From contig CBDCAB010000006.1 of assembly GCA_965213735.1 (NCBI GenBank), positions 2,356,001-2,420,000 of the forward strand: 64,000 nucleotides of DNA, in the 5' to 3' direction. The notes under the pieces are model-generated. The model did no database searches. It worked only from the letters and a program-made list of their open reading frames with translations, and was not told the origin of the DNA. This DNA is from CALDTK01 sp965213735 (lineage in GTDB: Bacteria > Bacteroidota > Bacteroidia > Chitinophagales > Saprospiraceae). The translations under genes and the position numbers were made by a program. This document shows, one piece after another, positions 1-9,393 of the stretch. Each line of letters opens with the position of its first letter. The first letter of the stretch is position 1.

Positions 1-1
1 T

Positions 2-121
2 CCCATGCGGCGATTGGGTAAAGCCTCAGAAATAGCTGATGTCTGCGTTTTCTTAGCAAGCGACCTTTCCACTTACGTCAATGGACAAACTATAAGCGTA
101 TGTGGCGCGCTTAATACCTAA
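2..121 (+). CDS. 3' end of a short-chain dehydrogenase/reductase (partial)
   Basis: The window opens inside a reading frame whose last 39 residues read PMRRLGKASEIADVCVFLAS and then DLSTYVNGQTISVCGALNT before TAA. This is the C-terminal signature of classical SDR enzymes (FabG-like): R-G-P/K-E-E-I-A, FLASD, S-YV-NGQ-I-V-GG. These enzymes reduce or oxidise carbonyl/alcohol groups with NAD(P)H. In the usual family the end is VDGG; here it is VCGA, a small departure. The Rossmann fold and the YxxxK catalytic site lie outside the window, so the substrate cannot be guessed. queG begins 18 nt downstream on the same strand. Confidence 0.8.
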   Translation, partial: PMRRLGKASEIADVCVFLASDLSTYVNGQTISVCGALNT

Positions 122-139
122 GCAGCTAATCAGGATGCC

Positions 140-1072
140 GTGACCCACAGCAGTGACTTTTTGAAGCATACGGCAGCAGAATTAGGTTTTGCATTCTGTG
201 GTGTAGCCCGAGCTGAGTTCATGGACAAGGAGGCCCGTCAGCTGGAGGCGTGGCTTAATGCGGGCTATAATGCGCGGCTCGATTATATGGCTAATCACTT
301 TGATAAGCGGGTCGACCCTACCAAGTTGGTTCCTGGTGCTAAGACTGTAGTGGTGCTGGGCTTCAATTATTTTCCTGAAGATGATGAGCCTTCACGCATG
401 GCACCCAAGGTGGCTCGTTATGCCTACGGTGAGGACTATCATTTCGTGGTGAAACATCGCGGCAAAGAGCTGCTGAAGCGGCTGCGCGATCAATATGGAG
501 ACATAGACGGTCGCGTGTTCGTAGACTCGGCGCCAGTCCTCGAGCGTCAGTGGGCCGAACGTGCAGGTCAAGGCTGGCTCGGCAAAAATACCTTGCTGCT
601 GCGCCGCGACCAGGGCAGCTACTTCTTTTTGTGCGAGTTGATTATCGACCTGGAGTTGGAGGTTGATCCGCCTGTTGACGACTTCTGCGGCACCTGCCGG
701 AGGTGTATTGAGGCCTGTCCTACCGATGCTATTGCGCAGCAGGGCTATGTGCTCGATGCAGGTCGTTGCATTAGCTACCTCACAATTGAGCTTCGCGAGG
801 CGATGGAAGCGGGTTTTGGCGAAAGCTTAGAGGGGTGGATCTTTGGCTGCGACATCTGCCAAGAAGTATGTCCTTGGAACCGCTTCGCTAAGCCGCACCA
901 CGAACCGGCGCTCGAGCCCAACCCGGAGCTTGCCAGTATGGGTCATCAGGAGTGGGCCTCACTTACAGATGAAGCCTTTCGCCAGGTATTCAAGCGTTCG
1001 CCCCTCAAACGCAAAGGACTTCAAGGACTACAAGCAACCAACCAACTGCTCGATAAACATCAGCGACGCTAG
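140..1072 (+). CDS. queG: epoxyqueuosine reductase QueG
   Basis: This cobalamin-dependent iron-sulfur enzyme reduces epoxyqueuosine to queuosine at position 34 of tRNAs, the last step of queuosine synthesis. The product is 310 residues, typical of the short Bacteroidota form. Two [4Fe-4S] ligand sets are visible: CGTCRRCIEACPTDAI near residues 182-198 and FGCDICQEVCPWNRFA near 235-250, both diagnostic for QueG. The upstream part carries VLERQWAERAGQGWLGKNT, also conserved in the family. The start is GTG at 140, preceded by AGGA at 132-135, one of the few plausible Shine-Dalgarno sites in the window. Its TAG stop is the same CTAG palindrome that ends the converging response-regulator gene. Confidence 0.96.
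   Translation: MTHSSDFLKHTAAELGFAFCGVARAEFMDKEARQLEAWLNAGYNARLDYMANHFDKRVDPTKLVPGAKTVVVLGFNYFPEDDEPSRMAPKVARYAYGEDYHFVVKHRGKELLKRLRDQYGDIDGRVFVDSAPVLERQWAERAGQGWLGKNTLLLRRDQGSYFFLCELIIDLELEVDPPVDDFCGTCRRCIEACPTDAIAQQGYVLDAGRCISYLTIELREAMEAGFGESLEGWIFGCDICQEVCPWNRFAKPHHEPALEPNPELASMGHQEWASLTDEAFRQVFKRSPLKRKGLQGLQATNQLLDKHQRR
813..826 (-). repeat. iterated 14-mer GCTTTCGCCAAAAC, copy 1
   Basis: Plus strand reads GTTTTGGCGAAAGC inside queG, where it encodes GFGES. One of eight exact copies in the window. Confidence 0.8.
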
Positions 1073-1494
1073 TAAGCAGTCTCCATCGGCCGTGCAAGTA
1101 CGTTGGTTGTACCCCAAAATTCAGTGATGGCCTTTATCGTGTCGTGATAGGAAGTGAGGCCTTCGGGTTTGCGCACGTAGGCGTTTGCGCCAAGTGAATA
1201 GCACTGGGTGATATCCTCTCCTCGCATAGAACTTGAGAACACGATTACCGGCACTGTACAGTAGCGCTTATCGGTACACAGCTTCGCCAACACATCTCCT
1301 CCAGCCATACGAGGCATGTTGAGGTCGAGCAGCACGAATTGCAGTTCGTAAGGATTATTTTTCTCGAGGTACTCGATCAGCTCTTCGCCGTCATCCACAA
1401 AAACTACATCGTATGACTCATCAACCAGTCCGAAGGTGAGACGGATGAGTTCTTGGTCGGCTGGATTATCCTCTGCAATGAGTACGCGTTTCAT
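1069..1494 (-). CDS. single-domain response regulator (CheY/Rcp1-like)
   Basis: A stand-alone receiver domain of 141 residues with no output domain. The acidic pocket is visible (IAEDN near residue 9), the phospho-acceptor is D57 in FVLLDLNMPRMAGG, the switch serine lies in VIVFSSS, and the conserved lysine is in VRKPEG. This arrangement matches the Rcp1-type regulators that serve as phosphorelay intermediates for hybrid or phytochrome-like histidine kinases. No kinase is encoded nearby, so the partner is unknown. The frame is open to 1530, but the ATG at 1494 (MKRVLIAEDN) gives the standard receiver start. Its stop overlaps the queG stop tail to tail by 4 nt. Confidence 0.92.
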   Translation of the reverse strand: MKRVLIAEDNPADQELIRLTFGLVDESYDVVFVDDGEELIEYLEKNNPYELQFVLLDLNMPRMAGGDVLAKLCTDKRYCTVPVIVFSSSMRGEDITQCYSLGANAYVRKPEGLTSYHDTIKAITEFWGTTNVLARPMETAY

Positions 1495-1556
1495 AACTGT
1501 AGTATTCTCTTGTACTACAGAGCTAGGCAAACTTGCTGCCAGGTTTAGACCCGCGC

Positions 1557-2489
1557 TTAGTCGTAGCGAGCTGCATCGACAGTGCGCTCATAGGAGTCAA
1601 AGTCGAATCCGAGCGTCAACTCATGTCCACCACCATTATAGGTTTGGAAGCTGCCGAAGTTGATGTCGTAGCTGTAGAAGAAGCGCAGCCGATCAAATTT
1701 GGTACCGAGCAAAATGCTGACGTCGTTGCCTACTCCTGCGCGATAGCCCACTCCGGCAATGAATTGCTCATCGAGGAAACTTCCCACTGCGTTAAAATCC
1801 ACTCTAAACGGCGCACCAAATACCCGCTGAATGACCAGCGAGGGAGTTAACTTAAAATTGCGCTCCTTGATGCGGATATCTTGTCCAAAACGCAGGATGA
1901 AGTTGTCAGCGCCACCTTTGCTTTCTTCGTTGCCATTCTCGATATTATCGAGTCTTGCGCTGATGAGCGATGGGAAGCTCAGCCCCACGAAGGTTTGATT
2001 GCGATAGCGAGCATAAAATCCGAGTGCAGCATCAAAGGAATTTTTCGCATCGAGCGCCTCCTGAATAACTGGATCACCTTCCTGGAAGCCGAAGCCACCA
2101 ATCGCGCGATTGCGCAGCTGGAAGTTGGAGAAACCGGTGCTAAATCCACCCGCCAACTGGAACTCCTCTACTTCCGTATTGAAAGCATAGGAAAGCTTAA
2201 AATTGTAGCGGAAGATGCTGGCTACGTTTTCGGCGAGTAGTTGCCCACCCAATCCAAAAGTTTTGCCTACTGGCCCGTTGTAGTTGAGCGCGTAGGTATT
2301 CGGGGCATCAGGAAAACCAGCCCAGGAGGCACGGTAATTCAAGCGAACCTGGTGCAGTTTTTCGATGCCGGCAACTGCTGGATTGAGCAGAAACGGCTGA
2401 ACCGTATACTGCGTAAGGATAGCTTCGTTTTGGGCGAAAGCCGCCACTGATGCTGCAGCGAAACAGAGAAAGAGTAATAGCTTCTTCAT
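1557..2489 (-). CDS. PorP/SprF family type IX secretion outer-membrane protein
   Basis: A 310-residue outer-membrane protein of the PorP/SprF family, which assists export or anchoring of large surface proteins through the type IX secretion system. There is a clean signal peptide (MKKLLLFLCFAAASVAAFA), followed by the family opening QNEAILTQYTVQPFLLNPAVAGI, the segment VRLNYRASWAGFPDAPNTY, and alternating beta-strand patterns to a terminal strand LTLGFDF. It lies 49 nt downstream of the giant type B sorting-domain protein on the same strand, the same pairing as sprB-sprF in gliding flavobacteria. By that analogy it probably serves that substrate specifically. Confidence 0.93.
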   Translation of the reverse strand: MKKLLLFLCFAAASVAAFAQNEAILTQYTVQPFLLNPAVAGIEKLHQVRLNYRASWAGFPDAPNTYALNYNGPVGKTFGLGGQLLAENVASIFRYNFKLSYAFNTEVEEFQLAGGFSTGFSNFQLRNRAIGGFGFQEGDPVIQEALDAKNSFDAALGFYARYRNQTFVGLSFPSLISARLDNIENGNEESKGGADNFILRFGQDIRIKERNFKLTPSLVIQRVFGAPFRVDFNAVGSFLDEQFIAGVGYRAGVGNDVSILLGTKFDRLRFFYSYDINFGSFQTYNGGGHELTLGFDFDSYERTVDAARYD

Positions 2490-2538
2490 GCGAGAGCTCG
2501 TTTAAATCGGTGTGGTGGGAGCGGTGAGTTGAGCAGGT

Positions 2539-5500
2539 CTAGCGGATGAGATTGAATGATCCTTTCGTCAGCTGTTCATCTCCATTAGCATCGCGGTAGC
2601 GCAGCACGTAGAAATAGCCTCCTTCTGGAAGTAGGTTAGTTCCGTTAAATCCACGGAAAGCAGTGTCGTTGTTGTCGTAGCCGCTAGCATTATAGACGCG
2701 CTGGCCCCAACGGTTGTAAATCTCGACGCTGTTGTCGGCAAAGTCCTCGATGCAGTTGATCATGAACACATCATTGAGTCCATCACTTAAGCCCGGAGTA
2801 ATGACATCTGTGGCGTCAAAGCAGTCCACTCCGGGATTCATCACCCGTATATTGAGGGTTACACCTTCGCAATTGTTGGCATCTGTGACAAACACGGTGT
2901 AATCGCCAAACGGCAGGTTGCGCAACACACGCGAAGTATCATCGCGACCTTGCCAATCGTAGGTGTATGGCGCTGTGCCACCCATAGGAAACAGTTCAAT
3001 ACTTCCTGTAGAGCCACTAGCTGCTGGTGTGACTTCAAAATCCACTGTGATAGGATCAGGTTCGGCAACACCAGTGGTAAATTCTTCACTACAGCCGTTG
3101 TTATCAGTAATGATGACGCTGTAGGTACCCGCAGCGAGCCCACTAATGTCTTGAGTAAAGTCTCCTGTCGACCACTCGTACACATATGGTCCATCAACGA
3201 TGGTACCACCCGACGGCTGCGCAATGACGCGGCCATTCTCTTCACCATTGCACTTGATATTGTTGACCAAGAGGTTGGCAGTTATGGCTGGAGGGGCAGT
3301 AATTTCGAATGCTTCAGTCGACGCGCAGCCCAATGAATCAACAATTGTCAGCGTGTACGAACCAGCTCCAAGTCCTGTGACGGTAGGTGTAGTCGCGCCT
3401 GTGCTGTACAAGTAGCGCACCTCACCAACGGGGCTGCCTGTCCCTGCCGAGGCACTTCCATCCGTAGCATCGGGGCAACTTACCTGCGCACCATTAAAAT
3501 TGGATGTAACCTGTACACTCGCATCAATAAAGCTTTGGGCGCCGATGGTGTAGGTCTCAGAAAAGCTAGCTCCACTTGCCTGATCGGTAATCTGCACGGT
3601 ATAGGTACCCGCAGACACACCGGTGAGGTCTTGCATCGTGGTGCCATTAGACCACAAATAAGTGAATGGACCTGCGGCTCCGGCTACCTCGATGTCGATG
3701 CTGCCGTTGAGATCGCCAGCACATAGTACATCCATCACAACGGCAGACGTCACCTGCAAACGCTGCACCGTGTAGGTGGTAGAGGAGAGTACACAGCCGT
3801 TGGCATCAGTGATCTGTACGGTATAGTTGCCAGTCGGCACACCGCTGAGGTCTTGACTAGTAGCGCCATTGCTCCACTGGTAGCTGTAGCCTGGTGTACC
3901 TCCTGCAACGCTGATGTCTACACCTCCGTTTGCTGCACCCGCTCCGATTACAGGGCGTATGGTGGCTGCTGTGATGAGCAGTTCCATGGGTTCGCCAATC
4001 GTGAGGCCAGTGCGTGAGAATGTGGTGCTAGCGGCATCTGTGATGAGTACATCAAAGGTGCCAGGGCAGAGACCGGTGAAGGTCTGTGTGGCATTACTCG
4101 AGTAGTTCTGGCTAGCCGGCAAACCGACCGCGCTACCATTGGCAAATGTCACAGTGATGGGGTATACAGCACTGAGCACATCCAAGCTGAATGTGCCGTT
4201 GCATGTGCCGCCATTGGCACTGTTACAACTCACCGGAGTTACAGCTGTAGACACGGTGATCGTCACTGGGTCCACCGGCACGTCATACACACCTGTGTAG
4301 GTACACATTGTGCCCACGTCGGTTACCGTAACTGTGTACTGGCCCGTCGCGAGCATGGAAATGTCCTGAGTAGTAGCACCTGTGCTCCACATATAAGTAA
4401 AGCCAGCACCCGATCCGCCTGTTACGTCTAGATCAATGGCGCCATCTGCAGCACCTGAAGATGGGGTTATGTTGGCACTTAAGTTGGCCACTGGTAGCGT
4501 CCCGACGGTAGCACTAATCGTTGCCGACTTACCTGCGTTGTCAGTTACTGTAACGGTGTAGGTGCCCGCGGCAAGACCAGTTTGATCCTCCTGATTAGGC
4601 AAGCCGTTGCTCCAATTGAATGTGTATGGCGGGATTCCACCTACCACTGTCAGGTCAATTGTGCCATTGGCGCTATTTAAGCACGTTGCAGTTGTCATTA
4701 CCGATAGTGCGGGTGCGCCTTCTTCGAGCGTGTAGGTACGGGTGAAGGTGCATCCAAGTTGATCTGATACAACTACCGTGTAATCTCCAGCACCAAGACC
4801 GAATTGATCTTGATTGTTAGGATCAACTCCAGGTCCCGTCCACATGTAGGTGTAGCCGCCAGCGCCACCAGCAACGCTCAATTCTATCGAGCCATCCATA
4901 AGACCTGGACTTGGCTGGTTGGTAGTGACGTTTACAACGAGTGTCGGATTTTCTGTGAGCGTGAAGCTCTCTGTCGCTGTACAGCCATTGTCATCTGTAA
5001 CGGTGACACTATACATACCAGCGATTAAGCCTGATTGATCCTGAATGCCTACATCTACACCAGGCCCCGTCCAGACGTAGGTGTACGGTGCCGTCCCACC
5101 CATTGGTGTGATATCAATAGCGCCCGTGGCGTCACCATTGCAAGCGATGTTAGTTGTGTTGCCCACAATTCTGAGTTCGGTAGGCTCACCGACCAATACA
5201 GAAACGGTAGTTTGCTCGGCTCCACCACAACTCGTTACCGTCACGCGGTATGATCCAGCAGAAAGCCCGGTGCGGTTTTGCGTTGTCGGGCCGTCATCGT
5301 ACATGAATGTATAGGTACCATCACCACCACTCACAGCAAGTGTGATTGTACCGTCGCTGTCTCCATTGCAACTCACGAACGTTGCCGTTGGATCGACCAT
5401 AACAGATGGACATGGAACCATGCCCGTGACTTTTATGCTACCATCAATTTCAGTGAAGCTAACGGTGCCGCTTGCATCATTAACCACACTCGCTCCTCCC

Positions 5501-8500
5501 AAAGTGACTGGGGAAGAGGTTTGCGGAGTGCCTACGAGCAGGTAGCAGATCTGCATCAGCGTGTCGCATGCATCCAAATTGACAGCGGTCGCGGGGGCAA
5601 ATGTAATTGTACCTGTTGCAGCATCTACACTAAGTGAGCCACGTAAAGCAGCGTTCACATTGCTGGTATCAGCGAATGTGCCAACCGCAGCATCCGCATC
5701 AAAGTCAAGCGTAAAACCAGTGACATCACCTAACTGGTAGCCGATGATCGACAAGCAAACGGTCTCACCCATTGCCGCACTGTCCTGCTCAATCGAAATA
5801 GTCGGACCACTATACGTATCGCAGGGAGGGGGTGGCGGCATCACGCCAATCACCGTCACTGTTCCTTGCTGCTGCGCGATAGGTGTGATTGGTCCAGTAG
5901 GAGTTTTAGCAAATTCAAAGGGTCGACTTTCGTCAAAACCGATCATGCTGGTCGAACTCGGACCTGTCGCATCGAAACACACGTCGAAGAGCAACTGACA
6001 CTCAGGGATCATGACGTTGTTGCCCATGCCATTCGAGTAGATCACACCGTTGTTGGCGAAGGTGAGATCACCTGCAAGCGGCGCAAATACATTCTCAACC
6101 GACAGGTTCGAAAGGATGCTTGCATCAAACTCGAAGAAGAAGTTGAATGAAGTCAGCTCATCAAAGTTGGAAGCATAGACAGGTGTGCATCCGCGCATGC
6201 CGCTGACGACAGTTGTATCACCAAAGACAATGGTCTCAGTAGTAATGCCATCGCAAGGCGTCATCGGCTGCATGCCTCCTGTCACTGTCACTGTACCTTG
6301 CTGCTGCGCAATTGGAGTAATCGGTCCAGTAGGAGTTTTAGCAAACTCAAAGGGTCGACTTTCGTCAAAACCAATCATGCTAGTCGAACTCGGACCTGTC
6401 GCATCGAAGCATACATCGAAGAGCACCTGGCACTCGGGGATCATGACGTTGTTGCCCATGCCATTTGAGTAGATCACTCCGTTGTTGGCGAAGGTGAGAT
6501 CACCTGCAAGAGGCGCAAATACATTCTCAACCGACAGGTTGGAAAGGATGCTTGCATCAAACTCGAAGAAGAAGTTGAACGAGGTCAGCTCATCAAAGTT
6601 GGAAGCATAGACTGGGGTGCACCCGCGCATGCCGCTGACAACAGTCGTATCACCAAAGACTATGGTCTCAGTAGTAATGCCATCGCAGGGCGTCATCGGC
6701 TGCATGCCTCCGGTCACAGTCACTGTACCTTGTTGCTGCGCAATTGGAGTAATCGGTCCAGTAGGAGTTTTAGCAAATTCAAAGGGTCGATTTTCGTCAA
6801 GACCAATCATGCTGGTCGAAGTCGGACCCGTCGCATCGAAGCATACATCGAAGAGTACCTGGCACTCGGGGATCATCACGTTGTTACCCATGCCATTCGA
6901 GTAGATCACTCCGTTGTTGGCGAAGGTGAGATCACCTGCAAGAGGCGCAAATACATTCTCAACCGACAGGTTCGACAGGATGCTCGCATCAAACTCGAAG
7001 AAGAAGTTGAATGAGGTCAGCTCATCAAAATTGGATGCATAGACAGGTGTACACCCGCGCATACCGGTGACAACGGTCGTATCACCAAAGACAATCGTCT
7101 CAGTAGTAATGCCATCGCAGGGCGTCATCGGCTGCATGCCTCCGGTCACAGTCACTGTACCTTGTTGCTGCGCAATAGGTGTGATCGGACCAGATGGTGT
7201 CTTTGCAAACTCAAAGGGTCGACTTTCGTCAAAACCAATCATGCTGGTCGAAGTCGGACCCGTCGCATCGAAGCATACATCGAAGAGTACCTGGCACTCA
7301 GGAATCATGACGTTGTTGCCCATGCCATTCGAGTAGATCACTCCGTTGTTGGCGAAGGTTAGATCACCTGCAAGAGGCGCAAATACATTCTCTACAGACA
7401 GGTTCGAAAGGATGCTTGCATCAAACTCGAAGAAGAAGTTGAATGAGGTCAGCTCATCAAAATTGGATGCATAAACAGGTGTACACCCGCGCATACCGGT
7501 GACTACAGTCGTATCACCAAAGACAATCGTCTCAGTCGTAATGCCATCGCAGGGCGTCATCGGCTGCATGCCTCCAGTCACTGTCACTGTACCTTGCTGC
7601 TGCGCAATAGGTGTGATGGGACCAGTAGGAGTTTTAGCAAATTCAAAGGGTCGACTTTCGTCAAAACCAATCATGCTGGTAGAGCTAGGACCCGTCGCAT
7701 CGAAGCAGACATCGAAGAGAACCTGGCATTCAGGGATCATGACGTTGTTGCCCATGCCATTCGAGTAGATCACTCCGTTGTTGGCAAAGGTGAGATCGCC
7801 TGCAAGCGGGGCAAATACATTCTCTACAGACAGGTTCGACAGGATGCTCGCATCAAACTCGAAGAAGAAGTTGAATGAAGCCAGCTCATCAAAGTTGGAT
7901 GCATAGACAGGTGTGCACCCGCGCATGCCGGTGACCACGGTCGTATCACCAAAGACAATTGTCTCAGTCGTTATGCCATCGCAGGGCGTCATCGGCTGCA
8001 TGCCTCCAGTCACTGTTACTGTACCTTCTAGCTCGGCAATCGGAGTGATCGGACCAGAAGGAGTCTGGGCGAATTCAAAGGCTTGATTTTCATCCAAGCT
8101 GATCATGCTGGTCGAGCTCGGCCCTGTCGCATCGAAGCAGACGTCGAAGAGAACCTGGCACTCAGGAATCATGACGTTGTTGCCCGTGCTAGTGGAATAA
8201 ATCACTGCATTGTTGGCAAAGGTGAGGTCACCTGAAAGAGGTGCGAATACATTCTCTACCGACAGGTTGGAAAGGATACTCGCATCAAACTCGAAAAAGA
8301 AGTTGAATGAAGCCAGTTCAATAAAATTCGACGCGTACACAGGCACACATCCCCGTGTTCCAGACATGATGGTGGTGTCGCCGAAGACGATAGTCTCGGT
8401 AGTGAGGCCATCACAAGGATCAGTTGGTGGAGTTCCGCCGGTAAGAGTGACGGTTCCGTCTGCTGTTGTCACAGTGATCGGACCTGAGGAGTTGCTAAAG

Positions 8501-9357
8501 TTTGGCGAGGCGCCATCGTCAACGCCGATATCGGAGCTGCCCGAGCCTCCTTGCGTATCGAAGCAAATGTCGAAGAGCAGTTCGCAATCACTAAGAGTTA
8601 TGTCCGCTCCACCAGAACTAGCAAATGTAACAGTCGCGTTGTTGTTACTCAACGTGAGCCCGCCGCCAATCAGAGGATTGACATTGGCGGTGTCGAGGTT
8701 TACTACTGCAGTGGGATCGCTGAGAATGCTGAAGGTGAATCCATTGAGGGTAGTAATGTCACTGGCATAGACGTGTACACAAGCGGCATTACCACTTACT
8801 ACTGTAGTGTCGCTAAATAGTATGCTTGGCCCAGTCAGTCCATCACATGGAGTGGGTGGGTTGCCGCCGCCGCCGGAGCCATCTATACTCCAGTTATTGG
8901 TAATCGTAGGCAAGCTCGGATCACCGTTATACTCTTTTGTAAACGACCCAATGGAACCAAACATCACGTTTGTGTTACCGGTAGTTCGGATTCTCAGGCT
9001 GAGGTCGAACAAGGTTGCCGGGTTGGGCAGAGTTATCGGGGAAACAAATGAGCTGTAGAACACGCGAATTTGTCCCATGGCTGTATCAGCCAAAGAAATG
9101 GTGAAGTCGTTCGAGCTTGCGAGTTGAGCCTCAATGTTAGAGATCGATGAAAAGGCAGCCACCGCTGGATCCCAAACGATTCCGACTTGATAAGCTACGG
9201 GGGTACCGAAGTCGCGTGCGACTACAGATGAGGTAACGATATCGCCAGGAGCCCCGACTGAAGTCGGGTTACTAAACTCGAGGCTTTGAGCATTTAGGGA
9301 GAGCAAACAGCCAAGACTACACACGAATGTGAGTAGTAGAGCGTAGATATTTTTCAT
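2539..9357 (-). CDS. giant SprB-like surface protein with nine cohesin-like modules and T9SS type B sorting domain
   Basis: A 2272-residue exported protein. Order of parts: signal peptide (1-24, ending SLNAQ); a cohesin-like beta-sandwich (about 25-150) with a Gly-rich linker; two diverged cohesin-like modules (about 165-450); five nearly identical 144-residue modules (about 452-1172); one more diverged module (about 1175-1312); eleven SprB-type repeats with CNGxxxG, GG-xPY-Y-W and AGxYxVTVTDxNGC patterns (about 1315-2180); and a C-terminal gliding-motility type B domain containing NSVEIYNRWGQRVY and ending FNLIR. The modules show VFGDTTVVTGMRGCTPVYAS then FNFFFEFDASIL, the spacing of cohesin domains, with two conserved Cys pairs. 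It is probably surface-anchored through T9SS with the adjacent PorP/SprF protein. The cohesin assignment is by pattern and is less certain than the export signals. Confidence 0.9.
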   Translation of the reverse strand: MKNIYALLLTFVCSLGCLLSLNAQSLEFSNPTSVGAPGDIVTSSVVARDFGTPVAYQVGIVWDPAVAAFSSISNIEAQLASSNDFTISLADTAMGQIRVFYSSFVSPITLPNPATLFDLSLRIRTTGNTNVMFGSIGSFTKEYNGDPSLPTITNNWSIDGSGGGGNPPTPCDGLTGPSILFSDTTVVSGNAACVHVYASDITTLNGFTFSILSDPTAVVNLDTANVNPLIGGGLTLSNNNATVTFASSGGADITLSDCELLFDICFDTQGGSGSSDIGVDDGASPNFSNSSGPITVTTADGTVTLTGGTPPTDPCDGLTTETIVFGDTTIMSGTRGCVPVYASNFIELASFNFFFEFDASILSNLSVENVFAPLSGDLTFANNAVIYSTSTGNNVMIPECQVLFDVCFDATGPSSTSMISLDENQAFEFAQTPSGPITPIAELEGTVTVTGGMQPMTPCDGITTETIVFGDTTVVTGMRGCTPVYASNFDELASFNFFFEFDASILSNLSVENVFAPLAGDLTFANNGVIYSNGMGNNVMIPECQVLFDVCFDATGPSSTSMIGFDESRPFEFAKTPTGPITPIAQQQGTVTVTGGMQPMTPCDGITTETIVFGDTTVVTGMRGCTPVYASNFDELTSFNFFFEFDASILSNLSVENVFAPLAGDLTFANNGVIYSNGMGNNVMIPECQVLFDVCFDATGPTSTSMIGFDESRPFEFAKTPSGPITPIAQQQGTVTVTGGMQPMTPCDGITTETIVFGDTTVVTGMRGCTPVYASNFDELTSFNFFFEFDASILSNLSVENVFAPLAGDLTFANNGVIYSNGMGNNVMIPECQVLFDVCFDATGPTSTSMIGLDENRPFEFAKTPTGPITPIAQQQGTVTVTGGMQPMTPCDGITTETIVFGDTTVVSGMRGCTPVYASNFDELTSFNFFFEFDASILSNLSVENVFAPLAGDLTFANNGVIYSNGMGNNVMIPECQVLFDVCFDATGPSSTSMIGFDESRPFEFAKTPTGPITPIAQQQGTVTVTGGMQPMTPCDGITTETIVFGDTTVVSGMRGCTPVYASNFDELTSFNFFFEFDASILSNLSVENVFAPLAGDLTFANNGVIYSNGMGNNVMIPECQLLFDVCFDATGPSSTSMIGFDESRPFEFAKTPTGPITPIAQQQGTVTVIGVMPPPPPCDTYSGPTISIEQDSAAMGETVCLSIIGYQLGDVTGFTLDFDADAAVGTFADTSNVNAALRGSLSVDAATGTITFAPATAVNLDACDTLMQICYLLVGTPQTSSPVTLGGASVVNDASGTVSFTEIDGSIKVTGMVPCPSVMVDPTATFVSCNGDSDGTITLAVSGGDGTYTFMYDDGPTTQNRTGLSAGSYRVTVTSCGGAEQTTVSVLVGEPTELRIVGNTTNIACNGDATGAIDITPMGGTAPYTYVWTGPGVDVGIQDQSGLIAGMYSVTVTDDNGCTATESFTLTENPTLVVNVTTNQPSPGLMDGSIELSVAGGAGGYTYMWTGPGVDPNNQDQFGLGAGDYTVVVSDQLGCTFTRTYTLEEGAPALSVMTTATCLNSANGTIDLTVVGGIPPYTFNWSNGLPNQEDQTGLAAGTYTVTVTDNAGKSATISATVGTLPVANLSANITPSSGAADGAIDLDVTGGSGAGFTYMWSTGATTQDISMLATGQYTVTVTDVGTMCTYTGVYDVPVDPVTITVSTAVTPVSCNSANGGTCNGTFSLDVLSAVYPITVTFANGSAVGLPASQNYSSNATQTFTGLCPGTFDVLITDAASTTFSRTGLTIGEPMELLITAATIRPVIGAGAANGGVDISVAGGTPGYSYQWSNGATSQDLSGVPTGNYTVQITDANGCVLSSTTYTVQRLQVTSAVVMDVLCAGDLNGSIDIEVAGAAGPFTYLWSNGTTMQDLTGVSAGTYTVQITDQASGASFSETYTIGAQSFIDASVQVTSNFNGAQVSCPDATDGSASAGTGSPVGEVRYLYSTGATTPTVTGLGAGSYTLTIVDSLGCASTEAFEITAPPAITANLLVNNIKCNGEENGRVIAQPSGGTIVDGPYVYEWSTGDFTQDISGLAAGTYSVIITDNNGCSEEFTTGVAEPDPITVDFEVTPAASGSTGSIELFPMGGTAPYTYDWQGRDDTSRVLRNLPFGDYTVFVTDANNCEGVTLNIRVMNPGVDCFDATDVITPGLSDGLNDVFMINCIEDFADNSVEIYNRWGQRVYNASGYDNNDTAFRGFNGTNLLPEGGYFYVLRYRDANGDEQLTKGSFNLIR
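5826..7985 (-). repeat. five tandem 432-bp coding repeats
   Basis: Within the giant adhesin, the block beginning at the CDGITTETIVFGDTT segment recurs every 432 bp (anchor points near 6248, 6680, 7112, 7544 and 7976). Units differ by scattered, mostly synonymous changes (for example DELASF/DELTSF and FDESRPF/LDENRPF). A sixth, clearly diverged copy follows at about 7986-8417. The period is an exact multiple of three, so unit gain or loss keeps the frame. Confidence 0.93.
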
Positions 9358-9393
9358 TCAAACCGGTTTGGAGGAGGAGGGATTTGCTGAGAC

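Noticed and set aside
5826..7985. CRISPR-like or satellite array
   Set aside because: The 432-bp period is a multiple of three and lies in one continuous coding frame with conserved cysteines, so it is a protein repeat.
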